A stretch of DNA of 64,000 nt from Pseudomonas laurylsulfatiphila. Its GTDB lineage: Bacteria; Pseudomonadota; Gammaproteobacteria; Pseudomonadales; Pseudomonadaceae. Below, one piece after another: positions 1 to 10,300 of the stretch. Within the stretch, counting starts at the first letter, position 1; every line of letters starts with the position of its first letter. The stretch lies in NCBI RefSeq assembly GCF_002934665.1, contig NZ_NIRS01000001.1:558001-622000 (forward strand), in the 5' to 3' direction. Made by a program: the position numbers and the translations under genes. The notes beneath the pieces are model-generated. The model saw only the letters and a list, made by a program, of their open reading frames with translations, was not told where the DNA came from and ran no database searches.

Positions 1-606
1 CAGGCGTGCCGCGGGTGCGTCGAGCAGGCGTGCTACCTGTTCGACTTCAGCGATCAGCGCGGCAATCCCCGTCTGAGCGGCAGCCTGCCCGGCTCGCGTC
101 AACGCCTCCCGAGCCGCGTTCGATTGCAGGCGGCGAATGGCGATTCCCGCCAGCACCAGTTCATGGGTTGCGCGCAAGGCTGGCGGCAAGGGGCCGGGGT
201 CGAGACTGGCCAGCAACTGCTGCGCCTCATCGAGCTGGCCGATCAGCAGCAGACGGCGGATTTGCAGATACCGCGCGTGAGCGGCATTGACCCGGTCACC
301 GTGGTGCTCAAGGGTGACCCGTGCCGTTTCGAGCGCCTTGACCGGCCAGCCGAGATCCCGCGACGCCAGGGCGATTTCGGCCTCGGCTACCACGCATCGG
401 GCACGGGCCAGCACCTCCCTGGGCGAAAAGGCCTTTTGCGCACGCTTGACCAGCGCCCGGGCGCGCACCAGATCGCCCAGTTGCGCCATGGCGATACCGC
501 GCAGGGCCAGCGCCGGCGCATCGTCGCGCAAGGCCACGCGGTCCAGTGCGCCCAGTGGATTGCCCGCTGCCAGCGCCTGGGCAGCTGCCGTGATCATCGA
601 GTCCAT
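1..606 (-). CDS. Conserved hypothetical protein, N-terminal 202 residues (runs off the window)
   Basis: An open frame on the minus strand runs without a stop from ATG at 606 to the first base of the window, so the C-terminal part is missing. The product starts MDSMITAAAQALAAGNP and is Ala/Leu/Arg-rich with helical-repeat character (for example GIAMAQLGDLVRARALVKRA). It resembles the N-terminal part of a conserved bacterial family whose full-length members carry a DNA-binding-like C-terminal region, but that part cannot be seen here. A second ATG three codons downstream is an alternative start. The gene diverges from the DUF899 gene across 84 bp. The overlapping plus-strand frames in this stretch look like antisense shadows. 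Confidence 0.7.
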   Translation of the reverse strand, partial: MDSMITAAAQALAAGNPLGALDRVALRDDAPALALRGIAMAQLGDLVRARALVKRAQKAFSPREVLARARCVVAEAEIALASRDLGWPVKALETARVTLEHHGDRVNAAHARYLQIRRLLLIGQLDEAQQLLASLDPGPLPPALRATHELVLAGIAIRRLQSNAAREALTRAGQAAAQTGIAALIAEVEQVARLLDAPAARL

Positions 607-690
607 CGAAATCCCGCCACGCTTGTCACTCCCACCCTTCGATACCCGGGTTTAGTCTAATTCACGACCTTTCACCAGGAGCGTACAGCG

Positions 691-1449
691 ATGAACACGC
701 ACAATACCGCGACCCGGGACCAATGGCTGGCGGCGCGCCTGCAACTGCTCGAAGCGGAAAAGGCCCTGACCCGACGCAGCGATGAAGTGGCCAGGCAACG
801 CCAGGCCTTGCCGTGGGTTCGCCTCGACAAGACGTACCGTTTCGCTACCGACAACGGTAGCGCAACCCTGGCCGAACTCTTTCAAGGGCGCTCGCAACTG
901 CTGGTCTATCACTTCATGTTCGGTCCCGACTACACGGCCGGCTGCCCTTCCTGCTCAGCCATTGCCGATGGCTTCAACCCCGTGGTCATCCACCTGGCCA
1001 ATCACGACGTAACCTTGATGGCGATATCCCGCGCACCGTTGGCGAAACTGCAGGCCTACAAGCGTCGGATGGGCTGGACCTTCCCTTGGGCCTCGGCCGC
1101 CGACAGCGATTTCACCGCCGACTTCAATGTCTACTTCACCGAAGCGCAGCAGCGCGAAGGCCTGGTCGAATACAACTACCAGCGCGGCGGCCATGCCATG
1201 GACGCCAGTGAAATACCGGAACCGGTGAAACAGTTCGCCGCGACCTGTGGCACCGACGCGCCGACCTATACTCGCGACCGGCCAGGGCTGAGTACCTTTG
1301 TGCTGGAGGATGGCGAGATCTATCACACCTACTCCACCTACGCGCGGGGCCTGGACGGGTTGTGGAGCATGTACCAATGGCTCGACCGCGCGCCCAGGGG
1401 ACGTAATGAAACGGGGCCCTGGTGGCGTCGGCATGATGAGTACCGGTGA
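691..1449 (+). CDS. DUF899 family (thioredoxin-fold) protein
   Basis: 252 residues. The protein matches the DUF899 pattern: an N-terminal helix rich in charged residues, then LPWVRLDKTYRF, an FQGRSQLLVYHFMFG segment, a GCPSCSAIADGF segment with a Cys-x-x-Cys pair, and the C-terminal STFVLEDGEIYHTYSTYARG block. The family is predicted to have a thioredoxin-like fold; its reaction is not established. The start is supported by CCAGGAGCG 9 bases upstream of ATG. It stands alone, divergent from the gene at 606. No signal peptide is seen, so it is probably cytoplasmic. Confidence 0.85.
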   Translation: MNTHNTATRDQWLAARLQLLEAEKALTRRSDEVARQRQALPWVRLDKTYRFATDNGSATLAELFQGRSQLLVYHFMFGPDYTAGCPSCSAIADGFNPVVIHLANHDVTLMAISRAPLAKLQAYKRRMGWTFPWASAADSDFTADFNVYFTEAQQREGLVEYNYQRGGHAMDASEIPEPVKQFAATCGTDAPTYTRDRPGLSTFVLEDGEIYHTYSTYARGLDGLWSMYQWLDRAPRGRNETGPWWRRHDEYR

Positions 1450-1461
1450 GCGCCGGCGCTG

Positions 1462-1624
1462 TCACTGACCGCCGATGAAGACGTCCGCCAGCTTGTCCAC
1501 CAGCGCAGGTTTGGTCTGCGAGACCCGGCGTCGGGTCGCCCATTCCTGCCACTCCTCGGCACGGTCCAGGGTGTAGCACGGCACAAAGTCGCCGAGGAAG
1601 CGACCGAAAATCTCACAGCCCTAG
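1462..1624 (-). pseudogene. Unrecognised C-terminal gene fragment
   Basis: A minus-strand frame reads EIFGRFLGDFVPCYTL, then a charged Trp-rich segment, and stops with DVFIGGQ. It is preceded in frame by a TAG and has no start codon, so it looks like the leftover end of a gene joined to the MocR remnant next door. I do not recognise the family. Confidence 0.35.
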
Positions 1625-2085
1625 ATGATTTGGGCCAATTGAAGCGCCACCGTCGATGCCTGATCGGCACTGGCGATGTTCGTGAAGGCCCGCGACCAGG
1701 TGCATGCCCCCCGCCTCAGGGTTGATCAGTAGACGTACGCCGAATTGTTGGTGCAGCGCATCAACCAGCCACTGACGGCGGCGCGCGTAGAGGTTTCGCA
1801 TTTTTTTAAATGCCGCGCGAAGTGCCCCTCGTAGAGGAAAGCTGTGACGGTCGCCTGAAGGAGTTGCGGGCAGTAGTTAGGCAGACGACCCGCCTGACGG
1901 GCGAATGCGTCGTTCTGCTCGTCTGGCACCACCAGATCAGCCAAGCGAAGGCCTGGAAACAGCACCTTGCTGAAGGTACCGGTGTAGAGCACGCGGCGTT
2001 GGCAGTCACAGTTCCAGCCCCATGTATTGCTGTTTGATCAGAATCAGTGCCCGGTAGATCTGCAAACGGAGGACCTTTGCGCGGA
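1613..2085 (-). pseudogene. Remnant of a MocR-type (GntR-aminotransferase) transcriptional regulator
   Basis: Pieces of a MocR/PdxR-like protein appear on the minus strand in several frames. Around 2035-2085 a frame reads LRLQIYRAL, which resembles the start of a GntR winged helix. From about 2001 another frame reads RVLYTGTFSKVLFPGLRLA, the PLP-lysine region of a type I aminotransferase domain, and continues to EGHFARHLK. From 1801 to 1613 a third frame carries RNLYARRRQWLVDALHQQFG and AGGMHLVAGL, the C-terminal part. The centre of the gene (end of the HTH, linker, and most of the aminotransferase domain) is missing and at least two frame changes break the rest, so it cannot make a functional regulator. 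Homopolymers such as TTTTTTT near 1802 mark one break. Confidence 0.7.
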
Positions 2086-2134
2086 GCACGCATATGGCAC
2101 AATGTTTTCTTCCTGACTCAATCGTTGAGGCCTC

Positions 2135-2560
2135 ATGATCCGCGACTTTCGAAACGTTGACCTGGAGCCTGTATTGGACATTTGGCTACGAGCGTCAATC
2201 CAGGCACATCACTTCATAGCCCCCGAATTCTGGCGTAGCCAGCTTGATGCTATGCGTGAGGTCTACCTACCCGGCGCCATGTCCCGAGTGTTTGAGGCAG
2301 ACGGGACGGTAGTAGGATTCTGCTCTGTATATGCAGACACACTTGCGGCGCTATTCGTATCGCCTGAACGTCAGAGGGACGGTATAGGTACGCAGCTTCT
2401 CGCGGACGCCATGGCATCCCAGTCAACTCTACAGCTGACTGTGTATTCGGCGAATGTGCCTGCTATCCATTTTTATGAGAAGCAGGGCTTTATAGCTCTC
2501 AATGAACAACTGGACGCGCACACTGGCCACCTTGAGAAGGTGATGCGCTGGGTCGCCTGA
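2135..2560 (+). CDS. GNAT family N-acetyltransferase (YjaB-like)
   Basis: 141 residues, a single GNAT domain. The acetyl-CoA-binding motif A is visible as ALFVSPERQRDGIGTQLLA (about residues 71-89), followed by LQLTVYSANVPAIHFYEKQGF, the usual motif B. Length and architecture fit small GNATs such as E. coli YjaB; the acceptor substrate cannot be told from sequence. GAGG lies a short distance upstream of ATG. Base composition looks more AT-rich than the neighbours, and it sits directly beside a broken gene, which hints at a recent arrival or rearrangement. Confidence 0.85.
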   Translation: MIRDFRNVDLEPVLDIWLRASIQAHHFIAPEFWRSQLDAMREVYLPGAMSRVFEADGTVVGFCSVYADTLAALFVSPERQRDGIGTQLLADAMASQSTLQLTVYSANVPAIHFYEKQGFIALNEQLDAHTGHLEKVMRWVA

Positions 2561-2823
2561 TCTGACTCATGTAGCTACAAGCGAAAGGCAAACCACAGGT
2601 CGCGCTCGCTTCAGCCCAAGCGTCTGCCCAACTGATCCTGTGTCGTTAAGAGGGCGACGCGATCCCCGACTTGCACATTGCAGACACCGGCACCCACAAC
2701 GGCCGCGAACAAATTCCTTACATGTTTTTACATCTTCGAACGCGGCTTACAACGGCAACTTACATCGCCTTCCAATAATCGGCATCGGAATAATAAAAAG
2801 ACCGATTACATGGAGAGTTTAAA

Positions 2824-4053
2824 ATGCCCTTTACTCGTACTGCTCTAGCGTTGTCCCTCGGCCTGTTTTTTTTGCAGAGTCAGGCCCAGGCGGCGCCGCC
2901 GCTGTCGCTTACTAACGGCAACTCCGAGCTGACTGCGCAAATCAGTAATGCCTGGATTGAAATCAACAAGACCGCGTTAGAGCACAATATCCGAACCCTG
3001 CAAGCGGAGCTGGCCGGCAAGTCGAAACTCTGTGCGGTACTGAAAGCCGACGCTTATGGCCATGGTATCGGGTTGGTGATGCCTTCGGTGATCGCGCTCG
3101 GTGTACCCTGCGTGGCGGTCGCCAGTAACGAAGAGGCGCGAGTGGTTCGCGAAAGCGGCTTTAAAGGCCAGTTGATCCGTGTTCGCACCGCTTCCCTGGG
3201 GGAGCTGGAAAATGCTCTGCAGTACAACATCGAGGAACTGGTTGGCAACCTCGATTTCGCCCGCCAGGCGGCCGATCTTGCACATAAGCACGGTCGCAAA
3301 CTGCAGGTGCACATCGGCCTCAACTCAAGCGGCATGAGCCGTAACGGCGTGGAAATAGCCACCGAACAGGGCAAGAAAGACGCCGTGGCAATCACAAAGG
3401 TACCGAATCTGGAAGTGGTCGCAATCATGACCCACTTCGCGGTGGAGGATAAGGACGACGTACGCAAGGGCCTGGCAACCTTCAACGAACAAGCGGCCTG
3501 GCTGATGGACGTGGCCCAGCTCGATCGCAAGAAAATAACCCTGCACGCGGCCAACTCCTTCGCCACCCTGGAAGTACCCGAATCGCGCCTGGACATGGTG
3601 CGCACGGGCGGCGCGTTGTTTGGCGATACCGTCATTTCGCGCACTGAATATCGGCGCGTAATGCAATTCAAGTCGCATGTGGCCTCGGTCAATGACTATC
3701 CCGCTGGAAACACAGTGGGTTACGACCGCACCTTCACCCTGACACGTGATTCGAAACTCGCGAACATCACGGTCGGTTACTCCGATGGGTATCGCCGCGT
3801 GTTCACCAATAAAGGCGTGGTATTGATCAATGGGCATCGCGTGCCGGTGGTGGGCAAGGTTTCGATGAACACCGTGATGGTCGATGTCTCGGATGCACCT
3901 GACGTCAAGGCAGGTGATGAAGTAGTTCTGTTTGGCAAGCAAGGCACAAACGAAGTCAGCCAGGCTGAAGTCGAAGAGATCAACGGCGCGCTTCTGGCCG
4001 ACCTCTACACCGTCTGGGGCAGTGCCAACCCGAAAATACTGGTCGAGAAGTAA
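2824..4053 (+). CDS. Periplasmic broad-specificity amino-acid racemase (Bsr/Alr type)
   Basis: 409 residues. A Sec signal peptide is clear (hydrophobic LALSLGLFFLQ, cleavage after AQA near residue 23), so the enzyme works in the periplasm. The fold-type III PLP lysine lies in VLKADAYGHG (K74) and the second catalytic base is Y300 in GNTVGYDRTF. C70 and C96 match the cysteine pair conserved in broad-spectrum racemases of the BsrV/P. putida type, separating it from cytoplasmic Alr and DadX. It interconverts L- and D-forms of several amino acids, notably Lys and Arg in characterised homologues. GGAGAG lies 7 bases before ATG. The amino-acid importer immediately downstream (convergent) may handle related substrates. 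Confidence 0.9.
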   Translation: MPFTRTALALSLGLFFLQSQAQAAPPLSLTNGNSELTAQISNAWIEINKTALEHNIRTLQAELAGKSKLCAVLKADAYGHGIGLVMPSVIALGVPCVAVASNEEARVVRESGFKGQLIRVRTASLGELENALQYNIEELVGNLDFARQAADLAHKHGRKLQVHIGLNSSGMSRNGVEIATEQGKKDAVAITKVPNLEVVAIMTHFAVEDKDDVRKGLATFNEQAAWLMDVAQLDRKKITLHAANSFATLEVPESRLDMVRTGGALFGDTVISRTEYRRVMQFKSHVASVNDYPAGNTVGYDRTFTLTRDSKLANITVGYSDGYRRVFTNKGVVLINGHRVPVVGKVSMNTVMVDVSDAPDVKAGDEVVLFGKQGTNEVSQAEVEEINGALLADLYTVWGSANPKILVEK

Positions 4054-4106
4054 TCCCACCACCATCGTAAATTACCGGGCGCGCTCATTCGGGCACAGTT
4101 TTGCCA

Positions 4107-4197
4107 AGCGCGGAAAAACTCAAATGTATGGCAGGGACCGACAGGAGAGAGGTCGCATTCTCTTGTCGGAAGGTGACCATTATGTTTTTTCCGCGCT
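4107..4197. repeat. Nested inverted repeat between convergent genes
   Basis: Outer arms AGCGCGGAAAAAC (4107-4119) and GTTTTTTCCGCGCT (4184-4197) are complementary apart from one extra T. Inside, CCGACAGGAGA (4138-4148) pairs with TCTCTTGTCGG (4159-4169) with one G-U. It lies in the 248-bp gap between the racemase gene and the ABC ATPase gene, which point at each other, so a bidirectional transcription stop or an RNA-stabilising structure is the simplest reading. It is not a canonical stem plus U-tract. Confidence 0.5.
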
Positions 4198-4301
4198 GAC
4201 TCAACGTATCGCCGGTGACGGCACAGTCGCCTGAAATACTCACTACTGCGCCATGGCGTTTGATTTCGCCTGACCTCGGCGTTCAGAGGCGAAAGCGCAC
4301 C

Positions 4302-5069
4302 TTACCTATCGTGCAAATGCTTTTTCAAGAATGACCGGGTTCGTTCATGGACAGGGTTTTGCAGGATCTCTTGCGGTGCCCCTTCCTCGACTACAACCCC
4401 GCCGTCCATAAAGACAATCCGGTCTGCAACTTCGCCGGCAAAGCGCATTTCATGAGTGACGATCAACATGGTCATGTGCTCCGCAGCGAGTTGCTTCATG
4501 ACCAGGTTGACCTCTTCGACGAGCTCCGGGTCCAGTGCCGATGTAGCCTCATCGAACAGCATGACTTTTGGCTGCATCGCCAGTGCCCTTGCTATGGCAA
4601 CGCGCTGCTTCTGACCGCCAGACAGGCGAGAAGGATACTCGTCGACTTTGTTGGCCAATCCAACTTTTGACAAATATTCCATTGCCAACTCACGAGATGC
4701 CTTCTTCGTAACCCCCTTGAGTTTTATCGGGCCAAGCGCAATGTTTTCACACACGGTCAAGTGCGGAAACAGATTGAAGTGTTGGAACACCATGCCCATC
4801 TGCTGCCGCACAGCGTTTATATGCTGTTCGAACGCACGACCTTTCAATGGCCGATTGACTTGCTCGCCCTCTAACCAGATCTCGCCATCGTCAAGCACTT
4901 CCAGGTGGTTGATTGACCGCAGAAGCGTGCTTTTGCCAGATCCGCTTGGGCCGATGATGGCGACGATCTGTCCGCGAGATACCGAAAGATCGATGCCCTT
5001 GAGTACTTCAAGTGCTCCGTAAGCCTTGCGAGCGCCCTTCACCTCAACCATGAATTCTTTTCTGGTCAT
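4302..5069 (-). CDS. Amino-acid ABC transporter, ATP-binding subunit
   Basis: 255 residues. Walker A is GPSGSGKST, the Q-loop is FQHFNLFPH, the signature is LSGGQKQR, Walker B is [12 protein letters not shown] and the switch histidine is in VTHEM. The layout is that of the polar amino-acid transporter (HisP/GlnQ) ATPases. Its ATG overlaps the stop of the permease gene by ATGA, so translation is probably coupled. It is the last gene of the leftward importer operon. Substrate specificity lies in the binding protein encoded upstream. Confidence 0.93.
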   Translation of the reverse strand: MTRKEFMVEVKGARKAYGALEVLKGIDLSVSRGQIVAIIGPSGSGKSTLLRSINHLEVLDDGEIWLEGEQVNRPLKGRAFEQHINAVRQQMGMVFQHFNLFPHLTVCENIALGPIKLKGVTKKASRELAMEYLSKVGLANKVDEYPSRLSGGQKQRVAIARALAMQPKVMLFDEATSALDPELVEEVNLVMKQLAAEHMTMLIVTHEMRFAGEVADRIVFMDGGVVVEEGAPQEILQNPVHERTRSFLKKHLHDR

Positions 5070-5725
5070 CGTGACATCTCTACCTTGTTTTCGAGAAGAT
5101 GCAGGCCGGCTTCGAGAACAAGATTGGCTGCATAATAAATAACCGCAACAGTCAGATAAAACTCAAACGGGCTATAGGTCTCACTCACGGCAAGCTGCGC
5201 GCTATACACCAACTCCGCAATACCGATGATGGAAACCAGAGAAGTGTCTTTTAAAAGAACAATCAGGTTATTTCCCAGCGGCGCAATGGTCCTGCGAAGT
5301 GCCTGCGGCACAATGACGTAACGCTGGGTCTGTCCACGGCTGAGACCAATGGAGCGGGCACCTTCAATCTGACCCGGGTCGACTGACACCAACCCGGCAC
5401 GAATAACGTCGGCGTTGTAGACGGCAAAGTGCAAACTAAGACCAATGATGCCAGCCACCAGCGCGGGAATATCGATTCCCACTTGCACAAGACCATAATA
5501 AATCAAGTACAACTGAAGAAGCAGTGGCGTCCCCATGAGCAACCACGTAATAAAACGCACGGGCAGCGCCAAAATCCTGGGCGCATAAAGAACGATGAGT
5601 GCAAAGGCTACCCCTGCCATCAAACTCAATAGGCTGGAACTTACAAACATCACGACCGTCCACCAAAGACCGGTCGCAAGCAGCTCGGAATAAGGTGTAA
5701 CTATACTAAGATCCAGGCTTTGCAT
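5066..5725 (-). CDS. Amino-acid ABC transporter permease (HisM/GlnP family)
   Basis: 219 residues from the ATG at 5725, chosen because GGTGAG stands about 8 bases upstream and the start lies 10 bp after the stop of the preceding gene. A longer frame begins at 5770 but would overlap the upstream gene. Several membrane helices are visible. The EAA loop that contacts the ATPase is [22 protein letters not shown]. With the permease upstream it would form the heterodimeric membrane channel. Confidence 0.9.
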   Translation of the reverse strand: MQSLDLSIVTPYSELLATGLWWTVVMFVSSSLLSLMAGVAFALIVLYAPRILALPVRFITWLLMGTPLLLQLYLIYYGLVQVGIDIPALVAGIIGLSLHFAVYNADVIRAGLVSVDPGQIEGARSIGLSRGQTQRYVIVPQALRRTIAPLGNNLIVLLKDTSLVSIIGIAELVYSAQLAVSETYSPFEFYLTVAVIYYAANLVLEAGLHLLENKVEMSR

Positions 5726-5735
5726 ATGAATGCTC

Positions 5736-6434
5736 TCACCTTGCCGCGAAGCGATTATCGAGATAGTCAATAATGAATCTGACCGAGTAGACCATCACGA
5801 TGTAAAGCAGTGCAGACACCATGAAAATCTCAAAAGGCTTGTACGTTGAACTGATAAAGCGTTGCGCCGTATATGAAAGTTCAACCACAGAGATCGTTGA
5901 TACCAGTGCAGAACCTTTGATAAGAGCCACGGCGTTCACACCCAGCGGTCTTATCATCAACTTCGCAGCTTGTGGCAGCGTGATAAACCATAAGGTCTGG
6001 CCGCGCCCGAAACCAATCGAACGTGCCGCCTCCTCCTGGCCAGGGTCAACGTTGCTGATAGCGCCACGAATGGATTCGGCCATGTAAGCCGCGATGTTCA
6101 GGCCCAGGCCGATTACGCCTGCCGCAAACGGCTCCAGTTCAAGTCCTATCTGCGGCCCGCCAAAGTAGATGATGAACAGTTGAACCAGGCAGGGAGTGCC
6201 GCGAAAAACGCTGATGTAGAGCCTTGCAAGGCATCGAAAGGCGAGAACAGTGGACAACCGGCCAGCCACGAGCACGATTGCGACCAGAAACCCAAGCACC
6301 AGAGCAAGTACAGAGATCTGCACCGTAATCCAGGCCGCCTCCAGGAAAAACGGGAATGTGCGTTGTATGAGAGTCAGATCCATGAGCACGCTCGGAAAAG
6401 TCGGATTGACTGGCCCGACGACAAGTCGAGCCAT
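5736..6434 (-). CDS. Amino-acid ABC transporter permease (HisQ/GlnP family)
   Basis: 232 residues from ATG at 6434. An upstream TTG (6446) and an internal ATG at 6383 are alternatives; the 6383 start gives the N-terminus most like its partner permease (MDLTLIQRTFPFFLEAAW). The EAA loop reads EEAARSIGFGRGQTLWFITLPQA, and about five membrane helices can be seen. It lies between the binding-protein gene and the second permease gene in the same operon. Confidence 0.88.
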   Translation of the reverse strand: MARLVVGPVNPTFPSVLMDLTLIQRTFPFFLEAAWITVQISVLALVLGFLVAIVLVAGRLSTVLAFRCLARLYISVFRGTPCLVQLFIIYFGGPQIGLELEPFAAGVIGLGLNIAAYMAESIRGAISNVDPGQEEAARSIGFGRGQTLWFITLPQAAKLMIRPLGVNAVALIKGSALVSTISVVELSYTAQRFISSTYKPFEIFMVSALLYIVMVYSVRFIIDYLDNRFAAR

Positions 6435-6446
6435 GCTGAACAGCAA

Positions 6447-7235
6447 TCAGCGGATATCGTTGCCAATCCACTTCATTGAGATCTTTTCGTAGGTGCCGTC
6501 AGCGAGCATGTCTTCAAGCGCCTTCTGCAGGGTCGCCTTGAGTTCGGGGTTGTTCTTGCGCAGGGCAATGCCCATGCCTTCGATGCCGCCATCGCTATCC
6601 GGGGGAGCAATGATGCGCACTTTCTGCCCTGTTTCCTTGACGGCGACCAGCACCGGAACACTGTCCATCACTATCGCATCGATACGCCCGGCCTCCAGAT
6701 CGACCAGCATTTCCGGAAGACCCTTGTACGTTCTGACCTTCAGGTTGCCGCGGGCCCTGGCCCATTTATCGTGAGCGTCGCCGAGGGTCACGCCGACAGA
6801 CACATCCTTGAGATCATCGAGGCTTTTGATCGAAGAATCTTCCTTCACTACGATCGTGCGGCCGGCATGGTAATAGGGCCCGACGAAATCCACGGCCTTC
6901 TGCCGTTCCGGGGTAATGGTCATGGAAGCGATAATGGCGTCATATTTTTTCGCCAGAAGACCTGCAATGATCCCGTCGAACGGCGTGGTAATGATCTTCA
7001 CTTTTACTCCCATGCGCTCAGCCAGCGCCTCGCTGATGGAAGCGTCGAATCCGACAATCTGGTTCTGCTCGTTGGCAAAGCTGAAAGGAGAGTATTGACC
7101 GCTCATTGCGATACGGATTTCCTTGGAATCCTGGATCGACTTCAAATCATCAGCATGAACAACTGAAGTGGAAAGTAGCGCCGCTGCCGCCACGGTAGAA
7201 GCGACAATCAAACCCTTGAGCTTTTTGGTTAGCAT
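6447..7235 (-). CDS. Amino-acid ABC transporter periplasmic binding protein
   Basis: 262 residues with a signal peptide (MLTKKLKGLIVASTVAAAALLS, cleavage near VHA/DD). The mature part has the SBP_bac_3 pattern: IRIAMSGQYSPFSF at the N-terminus, VGFDASISEALAERMGV, and the hinge-region DAIIASMTITPERQKAVDFV motif of polar amino-acid binders. It is the first gene of the importer operon and so carries its promoter. A possible regulator site lies about 120-145 bp upstream (7356-7378). Confidence 0.92.
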   Translation of the reverse strand: MLTKKLKGLIVASTVAAAALLSTSVVHADDLKSIQDSKEIRIAMSGQYSPFSFANEQNQIVGFDASISEALAERMGVKVKIITTPFDGIIAGLLAKKYDAIIASMTITPERQKAVDFVGPYYHAGRTIVVKEDSSIKSLDDLKDVSVGVTLGDAHDKWARARGNLKVRTYKGLPEMLVDLEAGRIDAIVMDSVPVLVAVKETGQKVRIIAPPDSDGGIEGMGIALRKNNPELKATLQKALEDMLADGTYEKISMKWIGNDIR

Positions 7236-7355
7236 TGGATGGCACCTTGGAAGAATTGTTTATTATTTTCTTGGGGTTATTCACCCGGCCTTCATGAAAA
7301 GTCTTGCATAGGCACTTCTGGAAAGCACCCGGCAAGGTGTCAGCCTGCCTGACAC

Positions 7356-7378
7356 ATTGCCGGAGTTGGCCGACACTA
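7356..7378. promoter_or_regulatory. Candidate Lrp-family operator, copy 1
   Basis: ATTGCCGGAGTTGGCCGACAC is nearly palindromic (TGCCGG...CCGACA) and matches the site at 10532-10554 at about four of every five positions in the same orientation. It lies upstream of the binding-protein gene. An additional perfect 7-bp inverted repeat, GTGTCAG-N5-CTGACAC, lies just before it at 7337-7355. The assignment to the Lrp-type regulator at 10582 is inference from the shared occurrence. Confidence 0.45.
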
Positions 7379-7394
7379 TGTCGGGCCCGCCAGG

Positions 7395-10300
7395 TCAGCG
7401 CAGTGCGGCCTTGAAACTTTCGTCCAGGACCTCGAGCAGAAAGTCAGCATTTGCCTGACTGAAGATCATCGATGGGCGCATCTTCAGGACATTGTCATGG
7501 GGGCCTTCAGTACCGATCAAAATACCCCGCTCCCTGGCGCCATCGGCTACTTGTTTGGCCAACTGCGTGGCCGGAACTTTGGTCTTGCGATCCGTGACAA
7601 GTTCTATCCCGAGAAAAAGACCCTGCCCGCGCACATCGCCTATTGCATCGTAGCGCTGCTGCAATTTACGGAAGCCATCGAGCAGATAGTTGCCAATGGT
7701 CAGTGCGTTGAGTTTCAAGTTATCGCGCTCGATCACATCGAGTACCGAGAGCCCTACAGCACATGAAACCGGGCTGCCGGCAAAGGTATTGAAGTACTCC
7801 ATGCCATTGTTGAAGCTGTCGGCAATTTCTCGCGTGGTCACCACCGCCGACATGGGATGGCCGTTGCCAATGGGTTTGCCCATGGACACGGCATCGGGAA
7901 CCACACCCTGGGTTTCAAAAGCCCACCAGTGGCTGCCTACACGACCAAAGCCGACCTGGACTTCGTCAGCCAGGCAAAGACCACCCTCCGCACGCACCAT
8001 TGCATAAACTTCTTTCAAGTAGTTTTCCGGGAAGAACAGTTGCCCGGCGACACTTGGAATGGACTCCGCCAAGAAGAACGCCGGCGCTCTGCCCTGCTTG
8101 CGCATGAGCTCGATCTGATCCGCCACGCTCTCGGCGTAACGCTTGCCAAGTTCCTCGAACGCCCAGTGATCCATGCCACGGTAGGCATCCGGGACGGCTG
8201 CCTCAAACACATGGTCTGCACGCCCTTTACCGGCTTTACGCTTGTATTTGTAGGGGCTCAGGTCGATCAGTTCCTGTGTCGTGCCGTGGTAAGCCCAATC
8301 CAGCACGATCGCATCGTTTCGTCCGGTGTGATTGCGCGCCATACGCAGCATGAGGCTGTTTGCTTCACTTCCTGAACAACCGAAGGAAGCTACCGTCAGA
8401 CCTTCAGGCAAAGTGGCGGTGAGCCGCTCTGCATACTCGACGATATTGTCGTGCAGGTAGCGCGTGTTGGTGTTCAGGCGTGAGGCCTGGCGGGAAAGCG
8501 CCTGCACCACGTCCGGATGAGAGTGGCCGAGATGGCAGACGTTATTGAAGCAGTCCAGATACGCCCTGCCAAAGTTATCGATCAACCAGACCCCGTCACC
8601 GCGAACGAACTTGATCGGATCCGAATAGGAGATCGACAGGTTTGGCAGCAACAGCTCCTTGCGCTTGGCCACAAGCTCTGCCTTGGTGCGTCCGTCCTGG
8701 CTGTAGGTTTCCGCAGGAATCCCCGCGAGAATCGATGCATCGGGGAACAGGTCCGCCCATACCTCAAGATAAGCCCGCTCACCTACGCCGATGAACTCAC
8801 CAGCTTTCAACCCGGTGTCAGTTGACATCTGAAAATGCACATGGGGAATCCACCCGCCATTTTCCGTATCAGCCCCCATGTATCCCACCAGCGCGCCAGC
8901 CTCCAGTCGGTCACCGGGCTTGAGCCGCGCCAAGGCTTCATGCGCCATGTGTCCCCACAGCGTCAGGAATGGCGGGCAACCTTCAGGCGAGTGCTTGAGC
9001 ATGATCAAGCCGCCATAACCCAACGGCTCATGCTCGACCTCGACGCTCTGCACCACACCGGCAACAGGCGTATAGAGAGGCGTTCCAGCGGGCATGATCA
9101 AGTCGACACCGACGTGAATGATCCGGCGCTGTCCTTCAATGAACCGGGACTCAAACGCCGTGTCGGTGTAGATGGTTCTTTCCTCACCCCATGGCCCGAT
9201 GCCGAGCGGCACCTTGTGCTCGGCAGAAAAATCACTCCACCACTTCGTTGCCTGCGCTGGACGCTGCTCGGCTGAAGCGATGGTCATCACATGCGAAGCA
9301 TCGCCGAACGGGGCAATCACCTTGTTCATGGTCGCAGCCGATGGACGCACAATATCGGCGAAGGACTTGCTGTTTTCAGCCACCCAGCGGCGAACCGCAC
9401 CCGCGCCTTCGATCGCGTCAAAACCACAGGCTTTGCGCAGGATCGCCGTCGCCAGTCGGGGGTTCATGCGATCCATCCTTTCCAGCAGGCGCCAGGCCGG
9501 CGCTTCGCTGATGCCAAGGTAAGGATTGTCTTGCGTACGGTCGCATCGCGAGGCCGATAAGGTGACGCTGGTGACCAGGCGCATCGCAATGAGATTGAAG
9601 AGGACGTCAAGCTCCTCCGGCTGCAAAGGGTACTTCTCGTGGAAACCGGCAGTGAGGGCGGCGGCCGCGCCGATTGGATCTTCCGTGTCGAGAATGGAAT
9701 AGGCGCAGGTAATGGCAACTTCGGCAATCAGGATCGTATGGACCGCATCGCCGAAATCGATGACGCCCGAGACGTTCTGATGATTGCGGGAGTCGACGAG
9801 GATGTTCCAGTCATTGCCGTCATTGTGAATGACTTGCGCACGCAGACGCGAAAGCTTCGGTTGGACGTTTTGTTCGAAGCTTTCAATGAAGCGTTCCAGA
9901 ATGGCCCTTCTGCCAGGATCCTTGACGAAGTGCAGGCGCGATCGCGAACGTGCGGCGTGACGCAAATCCCAGTCGATATCACGTACCGCACCGGGATGTA
10001 TGAAGCCCTGAAGTGCGCGATCAATTTCACCGAACGATTGGCCAAGGCTGCGCATCAATTCGAAGGTACGCTTGACCTCGGCCAGCGGCGTTCCGTGCAA
10101 CCAGCTCACCAGGCGCACCGCATGGGTTTCGCCCGAGGGCGCTACCGCAGTGGCGAGGTATTCACCGGCAAGGCTTTTCTTCAGAAAAGGCACGGTAAGC
10201 TCGGGATTGTGAGTGGCGAGATGGCTGAGAATGGCCGTCTGAAACTCGCTTTCAACGCGCGGTTCAGTCGAATTGACGACCTTCAGAATCCATCCCGCAT

